From a bacterium TMED144 (GTDB lineage Bacteria; Fidelibacterota; Marinisomatia; Marinisomatales; TCS55): a stretch of 5,227 bases of DNA. Within the stretch, counting starts at the first letter, position 1. Each line of letters starts with the position of its first letter. The notes beneath the pieces are model-generated. The model saw only the letters and a program-made list of their open reading frames with translations. It was not told where the DNA came from and did not search any database. This document shows, piece after piece, positions 1 to 5,217 of this stretch. The position numbers and the translations under genes were made by a program. The stretch spans positions 89,337 through 94,563 of the forward strand of contig NHGT02000020.1 in the NCBI GenBank assembly GCA_002170005.2, written 5' to 3'.

Positions 1-302
1 GCATTCCAAAAAATATTATGCAAATCTGGATACTTTTCAAGATGTTCAGGTTTAAAATAATCAGTCCATAAAACCAATAATTCCCTTTTACATTCTGTTG
101 CTTGTTCTTCCTTCACAGATGCATATCTTGACATAGTATTTAAATAACTTGCCATGGCTTGAGAATTAGAAGTATCTGGGCAGTTTAATTCTAACATTTT
201 TTTTGTCATAGACAAGACTGCTTCTCCAGTAATTCTTGCGCTTGCTGGATCGTATATTCCACATGGACCATCACAATGAGCGTATGCATTTATTTCATTC
301 AT
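1..302 (-). CDS. sodN: Nickel superoxide dismutase, partial (C-terminus beyond window edge)
   Basis: Dismutates superoxide to hydrogen peroxide and oxygen with a nickel centre. One hundred complete codons plus two bases are present; the family is usually about 115-150 residues before processing, so the last helix lies outside. The precursor begins with a short leader MNEINAYA, followed by the nickel hook HCDGPCGIYDPA at residues 9-20. After cleavage before His9, its His1, Cys2 and Cys6 would bind Ni, and Asp3 and the Pro before Cys6 are the usual hook residues. Downstream, LWTDYFKPEHLEKYPDLH (about residues 79-96) is the conserved helix-bundle segment of SodN. Two extra Cys occur in the body (residues 41 and 71). 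The ATG has a good Shine-Dalgarno, AAGGA at 310-314, 7 nt upstream. Processing needs the SodX-type peptidase, which is not visible here. Identity is very secure from the hook; only the 3' end is missing. Confidence 0.95.
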   Translation of the reverse strand, partial: MNEINAYAHCDGPCGIYDPASARITGEAVLSMTKKMLELNCPDTSNSQAMASYLNTMSRYASVKEEQATECKRELLVLWTDYFKPEHLEKYPDLHNIFWN

Positions 303-313
303 TTATCAATCCT

Positions 314-427
314 TTAATTTGTTTTTCTTAATTTTATCTTATTCAGTATATAAACCAACACAGGCACAATATATGCCTCATGATGCGATAAATATCTTTT
401 TGTTTTTTTCTCTATTATTTTGTTCAT
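314..427 (-). CDS. Doubtful 37-residue ORF directly upstream of sodN
   Basis: An open ATG-to-TAA frame fills most of the gap between the peroxiredoxin and sodN genes and ends 11 nt before the sodN ATG, next to its Shine-Dalgarno. The product would be a small basic peptide: a charged N-terminus (residues 1-11), HH at about 15-16, a hydrophobic stretch IVPVLVYIL (about 20-28), and a Lys/Arg-rich tail. I recognise no family. The ATG is preceded by a run of T with no Shine-Dalgarno, and the frame overlaps the proposed sodN promoter. It may simply be a chance frame in AT-rich DNA. Its position would suit a leader peptide coupled to sodN translation. Confidence 0.2.
   Translation of the reverse strand: MNKIIEKKTKRYLSHHEAYIVPVLVYILNKIKLRKTN
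331..358 (-). promoter_or_regulatory. Candidate sodN promoter
   Basis: On the minus strand TTGGTT (353-358) and TAAAAT (331-336, five of six matches to TATAAT) are separated by 16 nt. This would place the start of transcription about 25 nt before the sodN ATG, with the Shine-Dalgarno inside a short leader. The -35 is poor and such matches are frequent in AT-rich DNA, so the call is tentative. It would give sodN its own promoter, separate from the peroxiredoxin gene upstream. Confidence 0.35.
362..378. repeat. Short inverted repeat AGGCA-N7-TGCCT upstream of sodN
   Basis: The arms AGGCA (362-366) and TGCCT (374-378) are perfect, with two further partly symmetrical positions inside. It sits just upstream of the proposed sodN -35, where an operator for an activator or repressor could lie. 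It is only 5 bp per arm and may be chance. It also falls inside the doubtful 37-codon ORF. Confidence 0.25.
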
Positions 428-456
428 AAAAAAAAGTAAAAATATTGTGATTTAAA

Positions 457-927
457 TTATGACAAACTTTTTACTTTATCAATAATCTCAGAGTAATTTG
501 GCTCAACACCAGGATTTTCAGCTACCCATCTATATTGTATTATACCTTCACTATCAATAATGACAACTCCTCGATTAGAGCATTCATAGCCTTCCAAACC
601 TCCCAATCCATTAAAAATCATATTAAAAGTCTTGGATACTTCTCGATTGTAGTCTGAAAGTAACTCAAATTTAATTTCATATTTTTTAGCAAACTCAGCA
701 TTAGCCCAAGGAGAATCAACACTGATGCCCAATACGATAGCATTTAAATCGTTGAAGGATTCCATGCTATCCCTTAAAGAGCACATTTCAGTATCACATA
801 CGCCTGTAAATGCTCCAGGATAAAAAGCAAGTACAACAGTTTTTCCTCTATAGCTAGACAGAGCAATATCACTTTTTTCTGTATTTTTTAAATTAAAATC
901 AGGAGCTGTTTCATTTAAATTTGACAT
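457..927 (-). CDS. Thiol peroxiredoxin (AhpC/TSA family, PrxQ/AhpE-like)
   Basis: A cytosolic thiol peroxidase of 156 residues that reduces hydrogen peroxide or organic hydroperoxides, using electrons from thioredoxin or a similar donor. The active-site motif YPGAFTGVCDTEMC lies at residues 36-49. The peroxidatic Cys is Cys44 with Thr41 in the T-x-x-C pattern, and the conserved Arg is probably Arg119 in NRGVVIID. A second Cys five residues on (Cys49) matches the spacing of the resolving Cys in PrxQ/Bcp enzymes, while the PGAFTGVC wording is closer to AhpE-like members, so the exact subfamily is open. Cys116 is a third Cys. There is no signal peptide. The ATG is preceded by AGAGGA (932-937) at 4 nt. 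It is divergent from flavodoxin and upstream of sodN on the same strand, which fits removal of the peroxide produced by SodN. Confidence 0.9.
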   Translation of the reverse strand: MSNLNETAPDFNLKNTEKSDIALSSYRGKTVVLAFYPGAFTGVCDTEMCSLRDSMESFNDLNAIVLGISVDSPWANAEFAKKYEIKFELLSDYNREVSKTFNMIFNGLGGLEGYECSNRGVVIIDSEGIIQYRWVAENPGVEPNYSEIIDKVKSLS

Positions 928-968
928 TTTTTCCTCTTTTAGTTTTATAAAATTAAGTGTGAAATTAA

Positions 969-996
969 GCTATAATAATAATGAATAAAATTACAA
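969..996 (-). promoter_or_regulatory. Candidate promoter of the peroxiredoxin gene
   Basis: On the minus strand TTGTAA (991-996, four of six) and TATAGC (969-974, four of six) are spaced by 16 nt. The implied leader is about 34 nt and ends in the AGAGGA ribosome binding site. The motifs are weak and the region is almost all A and T, so this is a position estimate rather than a firm promoter. Confidence 0.3.
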
Positions 997-1008
997 AAAT
1001 ATTCGTAA

Positions 1009-1036
1009 TTGAGACTCATTAGCAATAAATTAAATT
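1009..1036 (+). promoter_or_regulatory. Candidate flavodoxin promoter
   Basis: TTGAGA (1009-1014, five of six to TTGACA) is followed after 16 nt by TAAATT (1031-1036, four of six to TATAAT). Transcription would start near 1043, leaving a leader of about 20 nt with the Shine-Dalgarno TAAGGA (1047-1052) 10 nt before the ATG. The -10 is poor, but the overlap with the Fur-like box supports this location. Confidence 0.45.
1010..1024. promoter_or_regulatory. Fur-like operator in front of flavodoxin
   Basis: The 15-mer TGAGACTCATTAGCA matches the 7-1-7 Fur consensus TGATAATNATTATCA at 11 of 14 scored positions (five of seven in the left half, six of seven in the right). It overlaps a TTGAGA hexamer (1009-1014) that differs from the ideal -35 at one base, so a bound repressor would block RNA polymerase. 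Flavodoxin genes are classic iron-starvation targets of Fur, which agrees with the placement. The site is about 40 nt before the flavodoxin ATG and over 80 nt from the peroxiredoxin start, so it probably acts on the plus-strand operon. A different Fur-family member could be the true regulator. Confidence 0.6.
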
Positions 1037-1062
1037 ACTTAAATAATAAGGACTTTTATAAA

Positions 1063-1575
1063 ATGGAAAAAATTGGAATGTTTTGGGGTAGTACTACAGG
1101 AAATCAAGAAGAAGCAGCTAAGTACTTAATGGATTATATGAAATCTGAAGGTTTCGAAGTTGATTCTTTCGATATTAAATCTACACCACCAGAAAAGATG
1201 TTAGACTATACAAACTTAATCATCGGTTGTCCCACTTGGAATGTTGGAGAATTGCAGGAGGATTGGGAAGCGATATTTAACGATTACCAGGGGTTAGATT
1301 TTTCAGGAAAAACAGCTGCTTTCTTTGGATGTGGTGATCAGGTAGGTTATAGCGATAATTTTTTAGATGCCATTGGAATGCTAGCTAAGCCATTTATTGA
1401 AAAAGGAGGCAACCTGATTGGAAGGTGGTCAACTGAAGGATATGAATTTGATGGATCAGTTGCTTTAGATGGAGATGAATTTTTAGGCCTAGGTTTAGAT
1501 AATGATAATCAAGAAGAAGAAACAGAAGAAAGACTGATCATTTGGGCAGAATTAATTAGAGATGAGTTTAAATAA
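1063..1575 (+). CDS. fldA: Long-chain flavodoxin
   Basis: A 170-residue FMN electron carrier of the cytosol that replaces ferredoxin when iron is short. The FMN phosphate loop is GSTTGNQEEAA from residue 9. The flavin-stacking loops are PTWNVGELQEDW (57-68, Trp59) and GCGDQVGYSDNF (89-100, Tyr96). The extra loop of long-chain flavodoxins is present around residues 120-150 (GYEFDGS, GDEFLGLGLDNDNQ). The length matches the family. I chose the ATG at 1063, not the in-frame ATG at 1009. It has the Shine-Dalgarno TAAGGA (1047-1052) and starts the first beta strand directly, whereas the 18-residue extension would run through the Fur-like box and promoter. It is the first gene of a two-gene unit with the small ORF 5 nt downstream, and is probably induced by iron starvation. 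The family is secure; the partner enzymes are not visible here. Confidence 0.95.
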   Translation: MEKIGMFWGSTTGNQEEAAKYLMDYMKSEGFEVDSFDIKSTPPEKMLDYTNLIIGCPTWNVGELQEDWEAIFNDYQGLDFSGKTAAFFGCGDQVGYSDNFLDAIGMLAKPFIEKGGNLIGRWSTEGYEFDGSVALDGDEFLGLGLDNDNQEEETEERLIIWAELIRDEFK

Positions 1576-1580
1576 ATAAA

Positions 1581-1865
1581 ATGCAAACTGCAGATCAAAA
1601 TTCTATCTCCGTATTTAAGACTCGAAAAGGGAGACGTTTTAATGTAGTGATTGGTAATATAAAAATGAGAATGGGGGTTTGTAGATTTGCAGATTTTAAA
1701 ACATACCTATCTCCAATTCATAGGAATATTGATTTTAAAAGCGATAATATCGAGTTAACTCTTGTGAAGAATAATTTGGTAATCGAGCTTGGAATGGATG
1801 ATTTTTTGAGACTCTATCACGAGGTTAATTCAATTATCTCAAATCAAGAATACTTAAAAAATTAA
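1581..1865 (+). CDS. Small protein of unknown function, co-transcribed with flavodoxin
   Basis: I do not recognise this 94-residue protein. It starts 5 nt after the flavodoxin stop and has no clear Shine-Dalgarno, so its translation is probably coupled to flavodoxin and both should answer to the same Fur-like box. There is no signal peptide or membrane segment, and one Cys (Cys34). The N-terminus is basic (KTRKGRR, 13-19). The body appears to consist of two similar units, each predicted as beta hairpin then helix: NIKMRMG...ADF at 26-39 and NLVIELG.DDF at 65-75. The second lacks a few turn residues. This suggests an internal duplication or a pseudo-symmetric small domain. The context points to a role with flavodoxin or in the iron-stress response, but no function can be assigned. 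The full-length reading frame and tight spacing make it likely to be real. Confidence 0.75.
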   Translation: MQTADQNSISVFKTRKGRRFNVVIGNIKMRMGVCRFADFKTYLSPIHRNIDFKSDNIELTLVKNNLVIELGMDDFLRLYHEVNSIISNQEYLKN

Positions 1866-1915
1866 ATAACCAACTAACTGCTTGCCCTCCGAAGTCCTAG
1901 AGCGAGAAAAGTTGG
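1856..1915 (-). terminator. Second hairpin with U-rich tail after the hem operon
   Basis: Read on the minus strand, CCAACT (1915-1910) pairs with AGTTGG (1875-1870). A weaker inner stem, GCTCT with AGGGC (with one G-U pair), encloses a loop containing CUUCGG. A U-rich tail follows at 1869-1856. That order, stem then U-run, suits an intrinsic terminator of hemJ lying behind the first hairpin. The segment is distinctly richer in G and C than its surroundings. The fold was judged by eye, and the outer stem is only 6 bp across a long loop. Confidence 0.35.
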
Positions 1916-1920
1916 CTATA

Positions 1921-1949
1921 GGGTGCAATCATCCACCATGATTGCACCC
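1921..1949. terminator. Perfect 12-bp hairpin between convergent genes, probable terminator
   Basis: GGGTGCAATCAT (1921-1932) and ATGATTGCACCC (1938-1949) pair perfectly around a 5-nt loop. It begins 5 nt past the hemJ stop and is the strongest inverted repeat I see in the window. Its place between two converging transcripts suggests a two-way terminator. However, no U-run follows it directly on either strand, so termination could be Rho-assisted or the hairpin may protect 3' ends instead. Confidence 0.5.
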
Positions 1950-1954
1950 AATTA

Positions 1955-2395
1955 CTAAAAATCTGGCTTTATAATTACCAGTATTATGATGAAAAATAGA
2001 AGAAGAAATGGAATTTCATTAATCAGTCTGAAGAATTTTGCAGATTTTTTGCAAATGTCATTACGCAATTCCAACAAATATTTGTTTAGATAGAAGTGAT
2101 AAATGGTCATTATAATAACAAAAGCTATTTTGATATTTAGCCAATTATAAAAACCTAAGGCATGAAACATGTACAGACCAGTTATCCAAACAATAAGCGC
2201 TGATGGTGATGCTATATAATAATATAATCTATATTCCATTGTTTTAAATGTTTCAACAAGCTCAGGTTTGTCAATGTTTTCAGCATGGTATACAAATAAT
2301 CGTGGCGTATAAAGCAACCCAGCCATCCACGCAACCATAAACATTACATGTAAAACTTTAATCCATAAATATACATTTCCCAATTTTATTTCCAC
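1955..2395 (-). CDS. hemJ: Protoporphyrinogen IX oxidase, HemJ type
   Basis: Oxidises protoporphyrinogen IX to protoporphyrin IX, the penultimate step of heme synthesis, in the inner membrane. The 146 residues match the family length. Four membrane segments are visible at about 8-28, 60-80, 86-105 and 126-143. Family hallmarks are W11..K13..H16 with AW.A.L..PRLFVYH (22-37), EYRLYYYIASPS (54-65), the LNIK lysine (Lys89), and the C-terminal R-L-I-NEIP...KP. His16 corresponds to the conserved heme-ligand histidine. The start is GTG, overlapping the hemF stop by 10 nt (GTGGAAATAA). No Shine-Dalgarno is seen, so translational coupling to hemF is likely. No ATG gives a complete first helix. HemJ fills the role that HemG or HemY plays in other bacteria, and it completes the operon by supplying the HemH substrate. 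Confidence 0.92.
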   Translation of the reverse strand: MEIKLGNVYLWIKVLHVMFMVAWMAGLLYTPRLFVYHAENIDKPELVETFKTMEYRLYYYIASPSALIVWITGLYMFHALGFYNWLNIKIAFVIIMTIYHFYLNKYLLELRNDICKKSAKFFRLINEIPFLLLFFIIILVIIKPDF

Positions 2396-3186
2396 ATTGC
2401 TAGAGGAGGCATGGACATTAGAATCGCATCGATATTTCCTCCAGTTTCAAGCCCAAATTTAGTCCCCCTGTCATGCAGCAGATTAAATTCAACATAACGG
2501 CCTCTTTTGATAAGCTGATTTTTTACATGGTTGTCACTCCAGGGCATATCTTTGTATTTCAAAATGATATCGATTAGATATTTTTTAAAAAATAATCCAA
2601 CATCTTTGACAAATTTAAAATCATCACTGCGTTTTCCAGAGTCTAAATAATCAAAAAAGATCCCCCCTATTCCTCTTGGTTCATTTCTATGAGGTAAGAA
2701 AAAGTATTTGTCGCACCATTCTTTGTATTTTTTGTAGTAGGATTCATCATGCTTATCGCAAAGTTTTTTTAACTCTGAGTGAAAGAATTTGGATTCGTTT
2801 TCATAATCATTACTAGGAGTTACATCCATCCCTCCGCCAAACCAGGACCTCGATGTTTTGATATAACGTGTATTAAAATGCATAGATGGAATCAATGGGG
2901 ATTTAGGATGTATTACTATACTAATCCCTGTCGCTTGATATTTGGGGTCCTTATTAGCTCCTGGAATACGATTTTGCATATTTTCAGAAAATTCTCCACC
3001 TACAGTTGAGATATTTACGCCACCTTTTTCAATGATGTCACCCTTAATTTTTGTCATTATACCACCACCTTTTTGTGAATGGTTCCATTTTGTCTCTGTA
3101 AAGGATTTTTTTTCAATTGATTTTAAGTCATTTAGAATCAAACCACGTAAATTTTCAAACCATTCTTTGTGCAATTCAAAATTCAA
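2386..3186 (-). CDS. hemF: Oxygen-dependent coproporphyrinogen III oxidase
   Basis: Converts coproporphyrinogen III to protoporphyrinogen IX by two O2-dependent oxidative decarboxylations in the cytosol. The 266 residues are shorter than the usual 290-305. Hallmarks in order: KGGGIMTKIKGD (39-50), GGVNISTVGGEF (55-66), MHFNTRY with His103, SWFGGGMDVTP (114-124), FFHSEL, CDKHDESYY, FLPHRNEPRGIGGIFFDYLD (163-182), and YVEFNLLHDRGTKFGLETGG (231-250). There is no in-frame ATG before residue 44, inside conserved sequence, so the start must be non-ATG. I prefer TTG at 3186: it overlaps the hemH stop as TTGA and has TAAGG 7 nt upstream. TTG at 3192 would add two residues but lies only 1 nt from that Shine-Dalgarno. 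The C-terminus resembles alphaproteobacterial HemF. An oxygen-using HemF implies aerobic growth; whether an anaerobic HemN exists cannot be seen. Confidence 0.94.
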   Translation of the reverse strand: MNFELHKEWFENLRGLILNDLKSIEKKSFTETKWNHSQKGGGIMTKIKGDIIEKGGVNISTVGGEFSENMQNRIPGANKDPKYQATGISIVIHPKSPLIPSMHFNTRYIKTSRSWFGGGMDVTPSNDYENESKFFHSELKKLCDKHDESYYKKYKEWCDKYFFLPHRNEPRGIGGIFFDYLDSGKRSDDFKFVKDVGLFFKKYLIDIILKYKDMPWSDNHVKNQLIKRGRYVEFNLLHDRGTKFGLETGGNIDAILMSMPPLAMWK

Positions 3187-4187
3187 AACCAAACCTTAGA
3201 TTTTTTGTCTATGATTTTATTGATTAACTGAACATGCTCGTCACTATCATTGAGACATGGTATATAATGAAATTTTTCTCCACCATTATCCAGGAAAAGT
3301 TCTTTGTACTGTATTTCAATCTCTTCAAGCGTTTCCAAACAATCAACGCTGAAACCTGGTGAGATTACATGGATGTTTTTAATTTTATTTTTACCATAAT
3401 CCATAAGCATGTCATCAGTGTATGGTTTTAACCACTCTTCAGTTCCGAATCGAGATTGAAAGCTCATATCAAATTTTTCTTTATTCAGTTTGAGTTTTTC
3501 TGCTACTAGTCTGGTAGTCTTATGGCAAAAGCAGTAATAAGGATCACCATTCACTAAATATCGTTTTGGCATTCCGTGATAGCTGAATAGAATTTTATCA
3601 GGCATGCCATTATTTTTAAAGGATTGTTTAATAGTTTTAGCTAAAGCATTGATATAATCTTGATTGTCATGGTACCCGCTAACGAAAACGAGATCTGGCA
3701 CCCAAGTCCAATTTTTAAGTATGTTTGATATCTCATCATAAGTTGTGGAGGTTGTAGGAGACCCTGATTGAGGGTACAATGGAAGAACAATTATCTTAGA
3801 TACATTGTTTTCCTTCATTTTTTTAAGAGCCTCACTCAAAGAAGGTTCTCCATAACGCATTCCAATCTCAAAAAAAGTTTTAAAATTTTCTATCTTAAAA
3901 GAGCGCTCAGCCTTGTCTTTTATTTTATTCATGTAAACAAGTAGAGGTGAACCTTCATTCATCCAAATTTTTTTGTATAGCTTTGCTGATTTTGAAGGTC
4001 TTATGGTTAAAATTATTAACTTTAACAATGGAACCCAAAGTAATCGATTAATGTCTACCACTCGCTTATCAAGTAAAAATTGATTTAAATACTTTTTAAC
4101 ATCTTTCCTCAAAGGAGACTTGGGTGTACCAAGGTTTGTTAAAATGACACCAATTTTGTTTTGATATTTTTTTCCAAAATCTTCCAT
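3183..4187 (-). CDS. hemH: Ferrochelatase
   Basis: Inserts ferrous iron into protoporphyrin IX to make protoheme, in the cytosol at the membrane face. The 334 residues are typical. Motifs: VILTNLGTP (14-22), the L-D-x-R-V-V-D segment (39-45), the EGSPL loop (78-82), MRYGEPS (110-116), LPLYPQSGSPTTST (135-148), FSYHGMPKRY with catalytic His204, GDPYYCFCHKTTR (214-226), FQSRFGTEEWLKPYTD, and SPGFSVDCLETLEEI with the conserved Glu285. Four Cys (219, 221, 283, 311) are present; an iron-sulfur cluster, known in some ferrochelatases, cannot be inferred from them. The ATG at 4187 follows the hemE stop after 4 nt. An upstream in-frame ATG at 4262 would add 25 non-conserved residues and overlap hemE by 71 nt, so I reject it. 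The Shine-Dalgarno is weak, pointing to coupling with hemE. Confidence 0.95.
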   Translation of the reverse strand: MEDFGKKYQNKIGVILTNLGTPKSPLRKDVKKYLNQFLLDKRVVDINRLLWVPLLKLIILTIRPSKSAKLYKKIWMNEGSPLLVYMNKIKDKAERSFKIENFKTFFEIGMRYGEPSLSEALKKMKENNVSKIIVLPLYPQSGSPTTSTTYDEISNILKNWTWVPDLVFVSGYHDNQDYINALAKTIKQSFKNNGMPDKILFSYHGMPKRYLVNGDPYYCFCHKTTRLVAEKLKLNKEKFDMSFQSRFGTEEWLKPYTDDMLMDYGKNKIKNIHVISPGFSVDCLETLEEIEIQYKELFLDNGGEKFHYIPCLNDSDEHVQLINKIIDKKSKVWF

Positions 4188-4191
4188 GTTA

Positions 4192-5202
4192 TTAGAATTT
4201 TTCTCTAATATAATCGATAAAATATTTGACGTTTTCTTCAGGTGTTTTAGGAAGCACACCATGATTTAAGCTGCATACCCAATTCAATCTTTCTTCAATT
4301 TCTACTCGTTTCATTCTTTTACAAAACAATTCAAAATCTTTTTTAAAATCAACATTAGGCTTTGCTAGGCTTTCAGATGGAAAATTACCCTGCACAAACC
4401 CAGAACTATTATTTTTGAGAGATTTTGTGAAATTCCTTACTGGATTGTGAACGAATCCTGACAAGCTAAATTTTTCATTAATATTTTCAATTAATGCTAG
4501 ATTTTTATTTTTACTAAAATAAGCGATTTTCTTTGGAAACATATCAAAGATATTTTGTTTGATTTGTTTCAAATATCGATTGCAAAAATAATCCTTTTCA
4601 AGCTGTACAGCATTTGTATCAAACATATATACTATTTCAGCGCCTGATTGTAATTGTAGAGAGATATTCTCCTTTAATGCTGGAATTAAAATATCAAAAA
4701 CAAGTTTTTCGTGAAAAAAGTTTGGAGTAAAAAATTGTACTTTATTCAAGCCTGTAGCATAAGAAGCTAATGTCCACGGGCCACCAACAAATCCCACTAG
4801 GCTTTTACTCTGAGGAAGTTGTTTTCTGGTAAGAGAAATTGCTTCATATTGAAATAATAAATCCTCAGCTACTTCCTGAGGTCTTTTAATATTTTTTATT
4901 TGGCTTTCGTCAAACAGTTTTTCAAAAATTGGCCCTGGGTTATAATGCAGATTCATACCCAAAGATTCAAGGATGAATAAGATATCACTAAAAAGAATAG
5001 CAACATCATAGTTGAAATCATTTATCGGTCCAAGCGCTGTTTCTGCTGCTAAAGATGGATTTTTACACAATTGTTCAAAAGTGTGAACTTTTTTTAATTC
5101 TTGATAATGAGAATGATATCTACCAGCTTGCCTCATGAACCAAATTGGAGGTCTATCCTTATTTTGATTTTTTAATGCGTTTTGAAAAAGTATGTTACCC
5201 AT
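4192..5202 (-). CDS. hemE: Uroporphyrinogen decarboxylase (divergent)
   Basis: Removes four carboxyl groups from uroporphyrinogen III to give coproporphyrinogen III, in the cytosol, and feeds HemF. The 336 residues are a normal, slightly short length. The signature PPIWFMRQAGRY (18-29) supplies the two substrate-binding arginines, Arg24 and Arg28. FSDI (71-74) contains the key Asp73, GGPWTLASY (140-148) ends in the conserved Tyr148, and SLNHGVLPKTPEEN (311-324) has the conserved His314. It departs from the family elsewhere: the usual FDSWAG is FDTNAV (194-199), so the substrate-contacting Ser becomes Thr196, and QGNLDP is QGNFPS. All main catalytic residues remain, so activity is expected. 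The ATG has AGAGGA (5212-5217) 9 nt upstream. It is the first gene of the hem operon within the window; any promoter would lie beyond the right edge. Confidence 0.93.
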   Translation of the reverse strand: MGNILFQNALKNQNKDRPPIWFMRQAGRYHSHYQELKKVHTFEQLCKNPSLAAETALGPINDFNYDVAILFSDILFILESLGMNLHYNPGPIFEKLFDESQIKNIKRPQEVAEDLLFQYEAISLTRKQLPQSKSLVGFVGGPWTLASYATGLNKVQFFTPNFFHEKLVFDILIPALKENISLQLQSGAEIVYMFDTNAVQLEKDYFCNRYLKQIKQNIFDMFPKKIAYFSKNKNLALIENINEKFSLSGFVHNPVRNFTKSLKNNSSGFVQGNFPSESLAKPNVDFKKDFELFCKRMKRVEIEERLNWVCSLNHGVLPKTPEENVKYFIDYIREKF

Positions 5203-5211
5203 TGAAATATA

Positions 5212-5217
5212 TCCTCT
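5212..5217 (-). promoter_or_regulatory. Ribosome binding site of hemE
   Basis: AGAGGA on the minus strand, 9 nt before the hemE ATG. It is the only strong Shine-Dalgarno in front of a hem gene here, apart from the TAAGG before hemF. This fits a unit in which ribosomes load at hemE and pass on through the tight junctions. The 25 nt visible upstream hold no recognisable promoter. Confidence 0.6.

Noticed and set aside
428..456. Run of T on the minus strand after the peroxiredoxin stop as an intrinsic terminator
   Set aside because: No stable hairpin precedes the T-run; the whole stretch is simply AT-rich.
1009..1062. Upstream ATG extending flavodoxin by 18 residues
   Set aside because: It would translate the Fur-like box and proposed promoter; the ATG at 1063 has a Shine-Dalgarno and begins at the first beta strand.
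1870..1949. tRNA or tRNA remnant in the GC-richer gap
   Set aside because: No cloverleaf, no T-loop consensus and no acceptor stem could be fitted on either strand.
2420..2445. GGAGG-like ribosome site and ATG within the hemF 3' end as an alternative hemJ start
   Set aside because: The following ATG opens a frame that stops after three codons and is not in the hemJ frame; the motif encodes conserved HemF residues ETGGNID.
2779..3009. Plus-strand open frame of 76 codons inside hemF
   Set aside because: It is antisense to the well-conserved hemF sequence, has no Shine-Dalgarno and resembles no protein; it is a shadow frame.
2942..3199. Plus-strand open frame of 85 codons inside the hemF 5' part
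   Set aside because: It lies antisense to conserved HemF motifs (GGVNISTVGGEF), and its composition follows from the opposite strand.
4188..4262. Upstream ATG extending HemH by 25 residues
   Set aside because: The extra residues are not part of the ferrochelatase fold and would overlap hemE by 71 nt; the ATG at 4187 fits the family N-terminus.
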